The notes under the pieces are model-generated. The model saw only the letters and a list, made by a program, of their open reading frames with translations. It was not told the origin of the DNA and searched no databases. This document shows positions 1 to 8,365 of a stretch of DNA of 64,000 nucleotides, piece after piece. How positions within the stretch are numbered: position 1 is the first letter of the stretch; each line of letters opens with the position of its first letter. This DNA comes from Xylanibacter rarus. Its GTDB lineage: Bacteria > Bacteroidota > Bacteroidia > Bacteroidales > Bacteroidaceae. Where the stretch lies: contig NZ_LFQU01000019.1 in NCBI RefSeq assembly GCF_001275135.1, positions 1-64,000 on the forward strand, given 5' to 3'. Both the position numbers and the translations under genes were made by a program.

Positions 1-52
1 CTAGGTTCACTAATGTTTTGTTCTTGTGCCGAGACCGTCAAAAAGCCATATT

Positions 53-162
<110 letters not shown>

Positions 163-175
163 TTTTTTCAGAGTT

Positions 176-217
176 GAGTCCCTGACGTCAGTTATGATGT
201 CAGGGACTCTTTTTTTG
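176..217 (+). terminator. rRNA operon terminator
   Basis: A perfect 11-bp inverted repeat (176-186 with 199-209, GAGTCCCTGAC) is followed directly by a run of seven or more T. It lies 14 bases after the 5S rRNA and ends the rRNA transcript. Confidence 0.9.
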
Positions 218-235
218 TTTGATTCCCACTGAGGA

Positions 236-289
236 TGAGATTAATGAGACTTATGAGACTAATAAGACTAATGTGACGGATGGGAATGA
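236..289. repeat. Six degenerate 9-bp tandem repeats
   Basis: Consecutive 9-mers TGAGATTAA, TGAGACTTA, TGAGACTAA, TAAGACTAA, TGTGACGGA and TGGGAATGA run without gaps. A related four-unit run lies at 43452-43487. The array is noncoding and of unknown function. Confidence 0.75.
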
Positions 290-1064
290 TAAGTAATGGG
301 AATTATTATTTTAACCAAAATCGCTTTCTATGTTCAAATCCAAATATTTTAACCGTCATTTTTATAATTATGCAGATATCCGATATTTAGAAATGGAAGG
401 TTTTCTGTAGTGATATCCAATGCATGAAGTGCTGCACTTTCAGGCCATGGCAATAGGATATGCGTGAGTGCAGGTGAAATGGTGAGTCCAATGAGGTTTT
501 ATTAATGTTTCTGCCTTAGGCGGCAGATGGCTTGTTGGAATGAAATAGAAATGAGAATTGTTCAAAGATAGTTAGTTCTTGCGCTGTTTGGCGCTGATTT
601 CGCATATAGCAAGACAACATTTGATAATTCCTTATACGAGCAAATAATTAGGCGGAAGGACGTTTGAGGTTGCATTGGCTGTGCATAAAGGAATGTATGA
701 GTGATAAAACAACTGAAGCCGGACGAACAACTCAATATAAAGCTACAATTATCGAGGATGCTTATTGGCAGATTTTCATAAATGATTCCGCCCGCCTGAC
801 CTTATGCAGAAATGCTTTATTAGTCAGGCGGGCGGAAGCGTATTTCTTTTCTGTATTATATCTCTTGGCTTATGCTCCGAAGATTATATTTTGATATATT
901 GCTTATTGTGGTTAGATTTATGCCTTTCCTTGGGCCTTAATCATATTTTGTTTACGGCGGATTTACTTTATTGTTTTCTCTCCGTTCTGTTATTCTGTCC
1001 GAATATTGCTGTTTGATATCCTCAATACGATAGTTTTGTTTCTTTCTGAGGCATTTTAAACGCA
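290..1064. other. Gene-poor spacer with a strong hairpin
   Basis: I see no credible gene here. The short open frames lack a start context and resemble nothing I know. The one striking element is a perfect 15-bp inverted repeat, 786-800 against 823-837 (TTCCGCCCGCCTGAC), with a 22-nt loop and no T-run directly after it. Confidence 0.6.
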
Positions 1065-1916
1065 TTACAACGGGATTATGCCAGGCAGGGGGATATGCAT
1101 ACCGGCAATATCTATTTTATGCTCTCTGGCGTAATTCAGAATGCGCTTGCGTGTCCTTATTGCCTTTTCTTTGTCCATATCGTATGAGGCGCAATATTCG
1201 GGATGGCTTAGCTGGAGTGCCATTCCGTGAATTATGTCGCCTGCAACCAATACTTCATTGTCTACATTGTAGATGGTGTGGCCGGGAGTGTGACCGCTGC
1301 CATCAAGCGCAATTACGTTGCCGGGAAGAGTGTCGCCAAACTCGAAAAGGTGCAAATGCTTTTCGTATGCCTTCATTGTCTTCACGACCTGAGCCTTTGC
1401 TTCATCCGGCATTTTCATCCAACTTTCATATTCTTCACGTGAAGCATAGACTTCTGCATTGGTGAACACAGGCTTGTCGCCTTTCATCATGCCGCCGATA
1501 TGATCGCCGTGAAAGTGTGTGAGATAGATGAACTTGATGTCTTCAGGCTTATTGCTCAGGGCCGTAAGCAACTGGCTGTCCGACTTTCCGAGTCCGGTGT
1601 CGAACAGTATTGTTGCTTCTTCTGTCTTGACCAATATGGCATTAACAGACGACTTGATGCCGTTGCGTATGCCAAGGCTGTCAATAAGGCTTTCTGGTAT
1701 GTCGCCAAAAAGACTCAGCTGCATTGTGCGCTCTGCCTTGTTGTCCCTGATACAGGTAACCGTAACTTCGTTTACCTTGACGGTTTCAGATATATTTGCT
1801 TGGTCTGCCATTTTAGGTTGACTGATAACGACATTCTCTTCTACGTTGCCACCATTTGCCACATGCGGCACAATGGCCGCCAGCAGCATGACACATAAAG
1901 CTAATGGCTTGTTCAT
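1065..1916 (-). CDS. MBL-fold metallo-hydrolase, exported
   Basis: This 283-aa protein has the metallo-beta-lactamase fold signature. The dinuclear metal motif HFHGDH is at residues 134-139, followed by PGHT (His213), AGD (Asp227) and His274, so the metal ligands look complete. An N-terminal hydrophobic stretch ending near residue 22 looks like a signal peptide, placing the enzyme in the periplasm. The family includes lactonases, glyoxalase II-like enzymes and beta-lactamases, and the substrate cannot be told from sequence. The start ATG has a purine-rich GGAGAG directly upstream. It lies 21 bp downstream of sdaA on the same strand and may be cotranscribed with it. Confidence 0.85.
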   Translation of the reverse strand: MNKPLALCVMLLAAIVPHVANGGNVEENVVISQPKMADQANISETVKVNEVTVTCIRDNKAERTMQLSLFGDIPESLIDSLGIRNGIKSSVNAILVKTEEATILFDTGLGKSDSQLLTALSNKPEDIKFIYLTHFHGDHIGGMMKGDKPVFTNAEVYASREEYESWMKMPDEAKAQVVKTMKAYEKHLHLFEFGDTLPGNVIALDGSGHTPGHTIYNVDNEVLVAGDIIHGMALQLSHPEYCASYDMDKEKAIRTRKRILNYAREHKIDIAGMHIPLPGIIPL

Positions 1917-1937
1917 CTCTCCGCAGTCTTTATGTTG

Positions 1938-3152
1938 TCACTTAACGATATTAAAGCCCTTAGCCAGTCCGCCTTCGCTTGTCTCCTTGTAAAGAGAAGG
2001 AATGTCGTGGCCGGTGTGCTTCATCACGTCTACTACTTTGTCGAACGAAACGCGGTGGATGCCGTCTGAGAATGCTGCATACAGGTTAGAGTCGAGGGCT
2101 CTTGCTGCAGCGTAGGCATTACGCTCGATGCACGGAATCTGCACAAGTCCGCACACAGGGTCGCACGTCATGCCGAGGTGATGCTCAAGACCCATCTCTG
2201 CTGCATACTCAATCTGCGACGGACTGCCGCCGAACAGCTGGCATGCTGCTCCTGATGCCATGGCGCAAGCAACGCCTACCTCTCCCTGGCAACCTACGTC
2301 GGCTCCTGAGATTGAGGCATTCTTCTTTACTATGTTGCCGATAAGTCCGGCTGTGGCAAGGGCATGAAGTATGCGGGTGTCATTGAAGTTGTGACCTCTC
2401 GAAAGATGATACAACACGGCTGGGAGCACACCGCTGGCGCCGCAGGTGGGAGCTGTTACGATGGTGCCGCCCGAAGCGTTCTCCTCGCTTACAGCCAGCG
2501 CGTAGGCATAGACCAGACCTCTCGACTGCAGCGACTGCTTGTAGCCTGAAGCCTTGACATAATAAGTGGGAGCCTTGCGGGTGAGATTGAGCGGACCGGG
2601 CAAACGTCCTTCGTGGTTAAGACCACGCTCTACTGCCTGCTGCATCATATGCCATACCTCGAGAAGATAGTCCCAGAAGCCTGAATCCTCACACTGGTCG
2701 ACATATTCCCAATAGTTGCGTCCCGTCTCGTAACACCAGTTCATGATGTCGCTCATGGTGTTCATGTCGTACACCTCGGGCGTATTGAACATGTCGTCGC
2801 GGCCCTTGCCTTCAGACAGGGCGCCTCCGCCGATGCTGTAGACTGTCCACTCGTCTGCCACTTTATCTTCATCGGCATAAGCAACAAATTTCATTCCGTT
2901 GGGATGATAGGGCAGAAACACCGACGGCTGCCAGTCGATTTCTACCGGAGCCGCTGCCGACAGCACTTCTATGATGGCCGTGTCTGTCATGTGGCCTTTG
3001 CCTGTGGCTGCCAGACTGCCGTATAGAGTAACCTTAAACTGCTTGGCTGAAGGGTTCTTCTCCAAAAAAATCTTAGCTGCTTTCTGCGGCCCCATTGTAT
3101 GACTGCTCGACGGGCCTTTACCTATCCTGTATAATTCCCTTAATGATTTCAT
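1938..3152 (-). CDS. sdaA: L-serine ammonia-lyase, single-chain iron-sulfur form
   Basis: It deaminates L-serine to pyruvate and ammonia using a [4Fe-4S] cluster. At 404 aa it is the fused alpha/beta type. The N-terminal GPSSSHTMGP (residues 13-22) and TAPTCGASG (231-239) motifs are typical. Cys286, Cys328 and Cys339 have the 42- and 11-residue spacing I recall for the cluster ligands of the Legionella enzyme. The protein begins directly with the beta-domain sequence MKSLRELYRIGKGPSSSHT, which supports the start. A well-formed Bacteroidota promoter lies 25-56 bp upstream. The enzyme is cytoplasmic and feeds serine carbon into pyruvate. Confidence 0.96.
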   Translation of the reverse strand: MKSLRELYRIGKGPSSSHTMGPQKAAKIFLEKNPSAKQFKVTLYGSLAATGKGHMTDTAIIEVLSAAAPVEIDWQPSVFLPYHPNGMKFVAYADEDKVADEWTVYSIGGGALSEGKGRDDMFNTPEVYDMNTMSDIMNWCYETGRNYWEYVDQCEDSGFWDYLLEVWHMMQQAVERGLNHEGRLPGPLNLTRKAPTYYVKASGYKQSLQSRGLVYAYALAVSEENASGGTIVTAPTCGASGVLPAVLYHLSRGHNFNDTRILHALATAGLIGNIVKKNASISGADVGCQGEVGVACAMASGAACQLFGGSPSQIEYAAEMGLEHHLGMTCDPVCGLVQIPCIERNAYAAARALDSNLYAAFSDGIHRVSFDKVVDVMKHTGHDIPSLYKETSEGGLAKGFNIVK

Positions 3153-3176
3153 ATCTTTGTTTTCTTAATGTCTTTG

Positions 3177-3208
3177 CAAATATAATAAGAAAACACGTTA
3201 ACGGCAAA
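3177..3208 (-). promoter_or_regulatory. Bacteroidota-type promoter of sdaA
   Basis: On the minus strand TTTG (complement of 3205-3208) is followed after exactly 20 bases by TATATTTG (complement of 3177-3184). This matches the TTTG/TAnnTTTG consensus of the Bacteroidota housekeeping sigma factor. Confidence 0.8.
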
Positions 3209-3291
3209 GCCCTGCGGCGTTTTTATGCAACGGTCTTGACATGAATCATGACAGAGGTTAGGGCCAACCGCTATTCATGCGGTACGAAAAT

Positions 3292-3351
3292 GTGCCCCTG
3301 CACGGCGCTTTATGCAGGTGAAAACCCGAAAACGCTGACATGCAGGGGCAC
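3292..3351. repeat. Inverted repeat in the sdaA upstream region
   Basis: GTGCCCCTGCA (3292-3302) is repeated inverted at 3341-3351. A third partial copy, ATGCAGG, lies inside the loop. It could form a terminator-like stem, but no T-run follows. Confidence 0.5.
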
Positions 3352-3440
3352 TATACCTAATCCCAAATCTGTCATTCGGCCGCACATGACTTTATCTGTT
3401 TTGTGCATTCATGCTTTCAGTCAGCCTTTCTGTTTCTATT

Positions 3441-3540
3441 GAGCGGATTTTCGTCAGACTCTTCTTGACTTGGCCCTTTGTGCCTGCAAAATGACTGACG
3501 AAAATCCGCTCGATATAAGGCAAAAATACGGACGGAATAC
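3441..3540. repeat. Dispersed inverted-repeat element, copy A
   Basis: Perfect 17-bp arms (3441-3457 and 3495-3511) surround a 37-nt centre containing CTTCTTGACTTGGCCC and TGCCTGC. A conserved tail with GGCAAAAATACGGAC follows. Related copies are at 17607-17710 and 48014-48110. The rest of the 3209-3664 gap shows no gene. Confidence 0.8.
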
Positions 3541-3664
3541 TAATAACGCTTCGTGCTGAACTATTTGTCCGGCAGCCGTACCGCCTTAGCTTGCCATGAA
3601 CGGCATAAGCGAAATGGCGTGGCGGCGAGGGAGGCTAAAGGGTGTAAGGACACCTTGCCGGACA

Positions 3665-5782
3665 TTATCTGATACCATTGTCGTTGTCGCTGTTGCTCAG
3701 CTTGCGCTGGTCGGCCTTATACTTGCGTCCGTGGCTGAAGTTGTACGACAGAGTGAAATAGATCATGTTGCCGTTGTCCTTTATCTGCGTAACTCCCGTG
3801 TTCTTATAATAGCGGCTTGTGGTGCTGCTCTCGTATATGTTGCCCTGCGCATAGCCTACGAGGATGCCGCCGACGCCCACCTGAAGGTTCTTGTATTTGT
3901 AGCTTACGTTAAGGTTGAAGTTGCGCTCGCCTCCCGTCATGCTCTCGCCGAAGAAACTTTTCGGAGCATTGTATATGTCGGCCGACGCGCTCCAGTTGCC
4001 CAGCATCAGATAAGCCGAAGCCCTCCAGCGCCATGCGTTGAAGTTATGCGAGTAGCTAAGTCCGCGGCTTTCGTATCTGTTATAGCTGCCATACAGCGCT
4101 ATGTTGAGCACGTTCTTTATCGGGCGCAGTATCAGGTTGGCCGCAACGGTTTTCTGTGTGAAGCTCTCCTGGTTTTCAGGTCTTGCTGTTATGACGTATG
4201 TTCCGTCTTCCTGCATCACCGGGCTGTAGGTGTTCATGATGATGTCGGGCGCATAATACCAGCTGCCGGTAAGGCGGAAGTCGAAGAGGGGCATCGACCA
4301 GCTTACCATAAGGCTGTTGTTGTAAGAGTTGTATGGCGCCAGATCCCTGTTGCCGTCGTAGGCCACAGCCTCGTTCATATACTGCTTTACCTCCGTGAGC
4401 TGCGACAGCGACGGCATGTTCTGTCCCATGCTTCCGCTGTATCTGATGAATACATTCTTTATCGCACTTGTCGAGAGGCTAAGCTGCGGCCTTGCCGTCC
4501 ATTTGTTGAATCCTGTCTCGCCCTGATGTATCGATGTGTAGCTGGCACCTATGCCCGCCTGATAGTTTATCACGCTGAGGTTGCCCTGCAGCTGCGCAAA
4601 CATATACAGGTTGTCCGAGTTGAGGTGTGCGTCGGTCTCATTGGTGCCCGAGTAGTCGTTTTCGGTCCTGCTCACAGAGTATCTCGCCCCAGCCGTGAAG
4701 GCTGTCTTCTTCATGGTCTTGGTATACATTGCCTCGCCTATCAACGAGTATTTGCGTCCGTCGGCAATGTAGCTGTAGTCGCTCAGCGGCTCTGACTTGA
4801 CCGACTGCTCAGGCGACTCGTTGAAGAGATAGTTGCTCATCAGGTATTTGTAGTCGGTGCCGATGTACGTGCCCACAAGGTTTGCCATGATGTTCTGGTT
4901 GTGCGGCAGGTTGACCGAGTAGTAGATGTCGAGCGACGGCGTGCGGTCTTTGTTCACCACCTTGTTGTAGAGATACCTGTCGGGCTGCCCCGTCTCCTGC
5001 ACCAGCTGGCGCATGTCTCTGTTGGGACTGTTGTAGTTGTTGTAGAATAAGCGCACGTCGAACACATACTTGCCGGGGTCGGCCAGGCTGTAGCCCAGCT
5101 GCAGATTGTTCATCGTGTACATGAAATCAGAGTTGTAGCCTATATAGTTTACGCTCTTCTGCGTTCCGTCGGGCAGATAGTAAGTGCTGTTGTTGCTGAT
5201 GCTGCGCTCGTCGTAGCCGCGGTAGCTGAATCCGTAGTTAATGCTGAACTCTGACTTCTTGTAGTTATATTTAAAGTAAGCGCTGCTGTTGTTGAATCCT
5301 GTGGCAAAGGCCTGCATCGTGCTTGCCCCGCCCACGTAGCCCGCGCTGCGCCGCTTCACCACATAGTTGATCACGGCCTTCAGTCCGCTGTCAGAGTATC
5401 TTATTCCTGGGTTGTCGATATATTCTACGCGCACCACCTCGTCGGGCCTGAGCGCCATGATGTCCTGCGTGCTGGCCACGATGTCGTTGATGCGCACCTG
5501 CACCGAGCCGCCCTCCATGCTCGACACGGTCTGCATCACGGGGTCTACCCTTATGCCGTCGAGCGTCATGAGGTTGAGCAGTTCAAATCCGTTCGACGAC
5601 GCCTTCACCATCTCCTTCGTAGGTATTATCAGCTGCCGGTCAACCTTCTTTATCACTCTCATGCCCTTCACCGTTATTTCGCCCAGTGTCAGCGTTGTGT
5701 CCACCTCGAGCGAGTCGGTCTGAGCCGCGGCTGTTCCGGCCGTGCATGCCATAAGGGACAGTATTAATATTATGTTTCTCAT
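3665..5782 (-). CDS. TonB-dependent receptor-like outer-membrane beta-barrel protein
   Basis: This 705-aa outer-membrane protein has a signal peptide (cleavage near AAAQ, residue 21). A short plug-like domain follows (about residues 30-145, LGEITVKGMRV, then NPGIRYSDSGLKAVINYVVKR), then a long barrel rich in alternating aromatic strands and Tyr/Asn turns, as in the OMP_b-brl_3 group. The carboxypeptidase-regulatory domain common in larger relatives is missing. The terminal NFSHGRKYKADQRK tail is polar. It has no SusD partner nearby, so the ligand is unknown. A promoter about 270 bp upstream implies a long 5' leader. Confidence 0.8.
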   Translation of the reverse strand: MRNIILILSLMACTAGTAAAQTDSLEVDTTLTLGEITVKGMRVIKKVDRQLIIPTKEMVKASSNGFELLNLMTLDGIRVDPVMQTVSSMEGGSVQVRINDIVASTQDIMALRPDEVVRVEYIDNPGIRYSDSGLKAVINYVVKRRSAGYVGGASTMQAFATGFNNSSAYFKYNYKKSEFSINYGFSYRGYDERSISNNSTYYLPDGTQKSVNYIGYNSDFMYTMNNLQLGYSLADPGKYVFDVRLFYNNYNSPNRDMRQLVQETGQPDRYLYNKVVNKDRTPSLDIYYSVNLPHNQNIMANLVGTYIGTDYKYLMSNYLFNESPEQSVKSEPLSDYSYIADGRKYSLIGEAMYTKTMKKTAFTAGARYSVSRTENDYSGTNETDAHLNSDNLYMFAQLQGNLSVINYQAGIGASYTSIHQGETGFNKWTARPQLSLSTSAIKNVFIRYSGSMGQNMPSLSQLTEVKQYMNEAVAYDGNRDLAPYNSYNNSLMVSWSMPLFDFRLTGSWYYAPDIIMNTYSPVMQEDGTYVITARPENQESFTQKTVAANLILRPIKNVLNIALYGSYNRYESRGLSYSHNFNAWRWRASAYLMLGNWSASADIYNAPKSFFGESMTGGERNFNLNVSYKYKNLQVGVGGILVGYAQGNIYESSTTSRYYKNTGVTQIKDNGNMIYFTLSYNFSHGRKYKADQRKLSNSDNDNGIR

Positions 5783-6050
5783 GTTATTACGATTTTGTGG
5801 GGTTGCTTGATGTGTTGTCTGCTACGGTAAACATGTGTTGCCGCTGCCGCTTTAGTGCGGCGTCAGCTTTTGGCTGCAAGCTGAGTTTGTGTTGTCTTGC
5901 TTTCAGTCAGAGCCTTTCGCTGTTGCCATGTGTCAGCCGCCTTCATGTGGGCGTATGCCTGTGTTGCCGTCGTTCATAGTCTGCCGTTTTTTAGTTAAAC
6001 CTAAATAAAATATGTCTGTATCTTTATGCCGGTAAAATACTTACATACCG

Positions 6051-6081
6051 CAAATATATGCAATTATTCTGAATTTGGCAA
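6051..6081 (-). promoter_or_regulatory. Promoter of the outer-membrane barrel gene
   Basis: On the minus strand TTG (complement of 6079-6081) is separated by 20 bases from TATATTTG (complement of 6051-6058). The leader to the ATG at 5782 would be about 260 nt. Confidence 0.65.
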
Positions 6082-6198
6082 GTGATATTGCCGTTATTGT
6101 CGACATAATGTCGGATATGGTGCATTATAGGTGTCATACAGATACTTAATATCTTCAGCCTGTGTAAAAATGAAATGCTGTACGGATGCAAACAGAAA

Positions 6199-6278
6199 GG
6201 CCGTCACCATGCCCGGAGAGGCGCTTTTACCGGCTATGAAAACATCGTAAGCGATGCAACCGGCACGCCCTGACGGCC
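6199..6278. other. Structured intergenic segment
   Basis: GGCCGTCA (6199-6206) pairs with TGACGGCC (6271-6278). Inside lie two ACCGGC-type boxes around 6240 and 6260. No gene is apparent between 5783 and 6782. This segment, the 22-bp array and the promoters are all I can see there. Confidence 0.4.
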
Positions 6279-6333
6279 GTTTGGGATGACGGAAAATACT
6301 GCCGCTGTAACGCCTTGATATTCAACGCGTTGC

Positions 6334-6420
6334 AAAAGGTCGCCTTTTAGCGTGCAAAAGACGCCCTTTTAGAGGCTGAAAGCATACCTTTTAGGAGCCG
6401 AAAGGTGCCCTTTTGGCTGT
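6334..6420. repeat. 22-bp palindromic repeat array, four units
   Basis: Four consecutive units with the core AAAAGG..(C)CTTTT (for example AAAAGGTCGCCTTTT, AAAAGACGCCCTTTT, AAAGCATACCTTTT) are spaced 22-23 bp apart. Each core is an imperfect palindrome. The same family occurs at 17796-17883, 47923-48010 and about 62967-63130. Confidence 0.75.
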
Positions 6421-6782
6421 GCCGCGCACGGCCTGATGTGCGGCATGGGCAGCCTGCGCCATGTCAGTGGCGTTACGTCGCGCAGCCGGCGGCCTTGCAG
6501 ATGCTTTCAGTGACTTATGGTGAGGTCAGACGGCTGCAAAGTGATGTATTATCACAGAATGTCGCATTTTTTTGAATAAAAATGCTTTTTTCGAATAAAA
6601 ATATATATATTTGCATATTACAACACGGCAATGGCGCAATATGAAAAACAACTTTGCTGTTGGGTGGCTTATGCTTTGTCAGTGTATGGCACCGGTGTCT
6701 CCGGGCATTATTGCCGGCGGAGGTTAGCGCCAATGCATGCTGTATATTATATAATGTGTCCGACTTTGGCAAAGGCGATAAC

Positions 6783-7430
6783 ATGATGACTACAGATAAG
6801 ACGACATACAGTGCGGCAAGTTCATGCGGCAAGCTGCGGCGCATGCTTGTGTGGCTGAGCCGCATGCGCCATAGCCGCGGCTTTGGCGTGCAGTCGCCGT
6901 GGGCCTACCGCATGGTGCGCTATGTCATCAACGAGCATTATCCCTATTACGCCTACGACGACCTGGCGCTGAGCTATCCCGGCCTGGGCGTGGTGGAGCG
7001 CAAGATGTGCGAACTGTGCCTCAGGCTTGCCAACAGCGTGCAGCCCTCGCTCGTTGTCAACTTCGACGATGCCGGCGGCGCTTACGGCGCATATTTCGGT
7101 GCCGGATGCCGCAAGGCGCGCATCGAGAGCGTCAGTTCGGCCTTGTCGCCCGTGCGCCTTTCCGACATGATTGGCGGCTGCAGCGGCCGCTTCGTGGCAA
7201 GGCTCGTTCCGTGCAGCGGGCTTGCCGACCAGCTGGCCTCCATATGCAGTGCGGCCCGTGCCGGTTCGGCGGTGGTGGTTCACGGCATACATTCCGACAG
7301 CAATGCGCGCGGCATATGGCGGCGCATAGTGAGCGATGAGCCCGGCGTGGTTACGTTCGACCTGTATTACTGCGGACTTATGTTTTTCGACGAGAAACGT
7401 TATAAACAAAATTACATAATTAACTTTTAA
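6783..7430 (+). CDS. Methyltransferase-like protein of the HSRGFG-SPWAYR group
   Basis: This is a 215-aa cytoplasmic protein. I chose the ATG at 6783 because upstream codons (from 6654) look non-coding. The N-terminal HSRGFGVQSPWAYRMV resembles the conserved start of Bacteroidota SAM-dependent O-methyltransferase-like proteins (HGFGIHSPF). The end, FDLYYCGLMFFDEKRYKQNY, also fits that group. The usual glycine-rich SAM motif is weak, so catalytic activity is uncertain. A -7 box TATATTTG lies at 6606-6613, giving a leader of about 160 nt. The adenosyltransferase gene follows after 7 bp, so the two are probably cotranscribed. Confidence 0.6.
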   Translation: MMTTDKTTYSAASSCGKLRRMLVWLSRMRHSRGFGVQSPWAYRMVRYVINEHYPYYAYDDLALSYPGLGVVERKMCELCLRLANSVQPSLVVNFDDAGGAYGAYFGAGCRKARIESVSSALSPVRLSDMIGGCSGRFVARLVPCSGLADQLASICSAARAGSAVVVHGIHSDSNARGIWRRIVSDEPGVVTFDLYYCGLMFFDEKRYKQNYIINF

Positions 7431-7437
7431 ATCCATT

Positions 7438-8007
7438 ATGGCTATGAAGATGACGAAGGTATATACAAAGACCGGCGATAAAGGCACCACAAGCTTGGTG
7501 GGAGGTGTCAGAGTAGAGAAAACAAACGCACGCATTGAGGCCTACGGCACAGTCGACGAGCTCAGCGCCCATCTCGGCATGCTGGCTTCTTTCTTGAAGG
7601 ATGGCGAGGACAAGGAATTTATCTACAGAATACAGCGCAACCTCTTTACCGTATGCTCGTATCTGGCCACCGACAAGACACAGACAGCCCTTGCGCCGTC
7701 GTACACGCTTAATCCGGAAGAAGTTACAGCCGTCGAGGAGGAGATTGACATCATCACGGCCAACATACCTCCGCAGACAACGTTCATCCTGCCCGGAGGA
7801 TCACACGGAGCAGCCCTTGCCCACGTGTGCCGCACGGTGTGCCGCAGGGCAGAGCGCCGCATATTCAAGCTCAACGAGATGACCGAGCTCGACCCCGAGG
7901 TGCTGCAGTATGTGAACCGTTTGTCGGATTATCTTTTCGTATTGGCGAGAAAATTAAACTTTATTTACGGAGTGAGAGAAAAAATCTGGAAGAAACCTTG
8001 CAAATAA
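7438..8007 (+). CDS. Cob(I)yrinic acid a,c-diamide adenosyltransferase, PduO type
   Basis: It transfers the adenosyl group of ATP to cob(I)alamin to give adenosylcobalamin in the cytoplasm. The protein is 189 aa. It starts with the N-terminal ATP-binding signature TKTGDKGTTSLVGG and carries the mid-protein Y-GTVDELSA motif. The C-terminal helix block CRTVCRRAERR and the YVNRLSDYLFVLARK motif are typical of the trimeric PduO/MMAB family. A start at the second in-frame ATG (7447) is also possible. No cobalamin riboswitch is visible upstream. Confidence 0.93.
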   Translation: MAMKMTKVYTKTGDKGTTSLVGGVRVEKTNARIEAYGTVDELSAHLGMLASFLKDGEDKEFIYRIQRNLFTVCSYLATDKTQTALAPSYTLNPEEVTAVEEEIDIITANIPPQTTFILPGGSHGAALAHVCRTVCRRAERRIFKLNEMTELDPEVLQYVNRLSDYLFVLARKLNFIYGVREKIWKKPCK

Positions 8008-8027
8008 GAAAAAATATAGTACTTTTG
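7998..8027 (+). promoter_or_regulatory. Promoter of the DUF2795 gene
   Basis: TTG at 7998-8000, a 19-base spacer and TACTTTTG at 8020-8027. The TTG overlaps the end of the preceding gene, and the start codon is 31 bases downstream of the -7 box. Confidence 0.65.
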
Positions 8028-8058
8028 TGGGTGATTAAAAACGTAAATTTTAAAGGTT

Positions 8059-8280
8059 ATGTATTGGACACTTGAATTAGCTTCAAAACTCGAAGATGCA
8101 CCGTGGCCCGCAACAAAAGACGAGTTAATCGACTATGCAGTCCGCTCGGGTGCTCCTCTGGAAGTGCTGGAAAATCTGCAGGAAATAGAAGACGAGGGCG
8201 ATGTTTACGAGAGCATCGAGGATATATGGCCAGACTATCCTACCAAGGAGGATTTCTTGTTTAATGAAGACGAATATTGA
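8059..8280 (+). CDS. DUF2795 domain-containing small protein
   Basis: A 73-aa very acidic protein. The part containing LEDAPWPATKDELIDYAVRSGAP and LENLQEIED is the DUF2795 fold, and the tail is Asp/Glu-rich (DEDEY end). It has its own promoter and is closed by a terminator at 8294-8328, so it is a single-gene unit. The family is widespread in Bacteroidota and its function is unknown. The high codon quality and strong isolation signals suggest it is well expressed. Confidence 0.85.
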   Translation: MYWTLELASKLEDAPWPATKDELIDYAVRSGAPLEVLENLQEIEDEGDVYESIEDIWPDYPTKEDFLFNEDEY

Positions 8281-8293
8281 TTTAATTTGATAA

Positions 8294-8328
8294 AAAAGGG
8301 CAGCTCAGAGAAAAAGAGCCGCCCTTTT
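8294..8328 (+). terminator. Terminator after the DUF2795 gene
   Basis: AAAAGGGCAGCTC (8294-8306) pairs with GAGCCGCCCTTTT (8316-8328) with one mismatch, flanked by an A-run on the left and T-run on the right. It separates this gene from the T9SS operon. Confidence 0.8.
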
Positions 8329-8365
8329 GCATACAATAAAATTGCATGACTTGCGTTATATTGTC

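Noticed and set aside
664-894. Small frames in the rRNA downstream spacer
   Set aside because: No start context or homology, and they cover the perfect hairpin at 786-837.
3458-3494. TTGAC-type -35 box of a sigma-70 promoter in the dispersed element
   Set aside because: Bacteroidota do not use TTGACA/TATAAT. The element is repeated and the copies have no consistent downstream gene.
3596-4795. Long plus-strand open frame of 399 aa
   Set aside because: It is a shadow of the outer-membrane barrel gene on the other strand. It has no recognisable domain and low-complexity Val/Ala/Arg composition.
6515-6865. Minus-strand 116-aa frame in the spacer before the methyltransferase-like gene
   Set aside because: Composition and lack of homology suggest noise.
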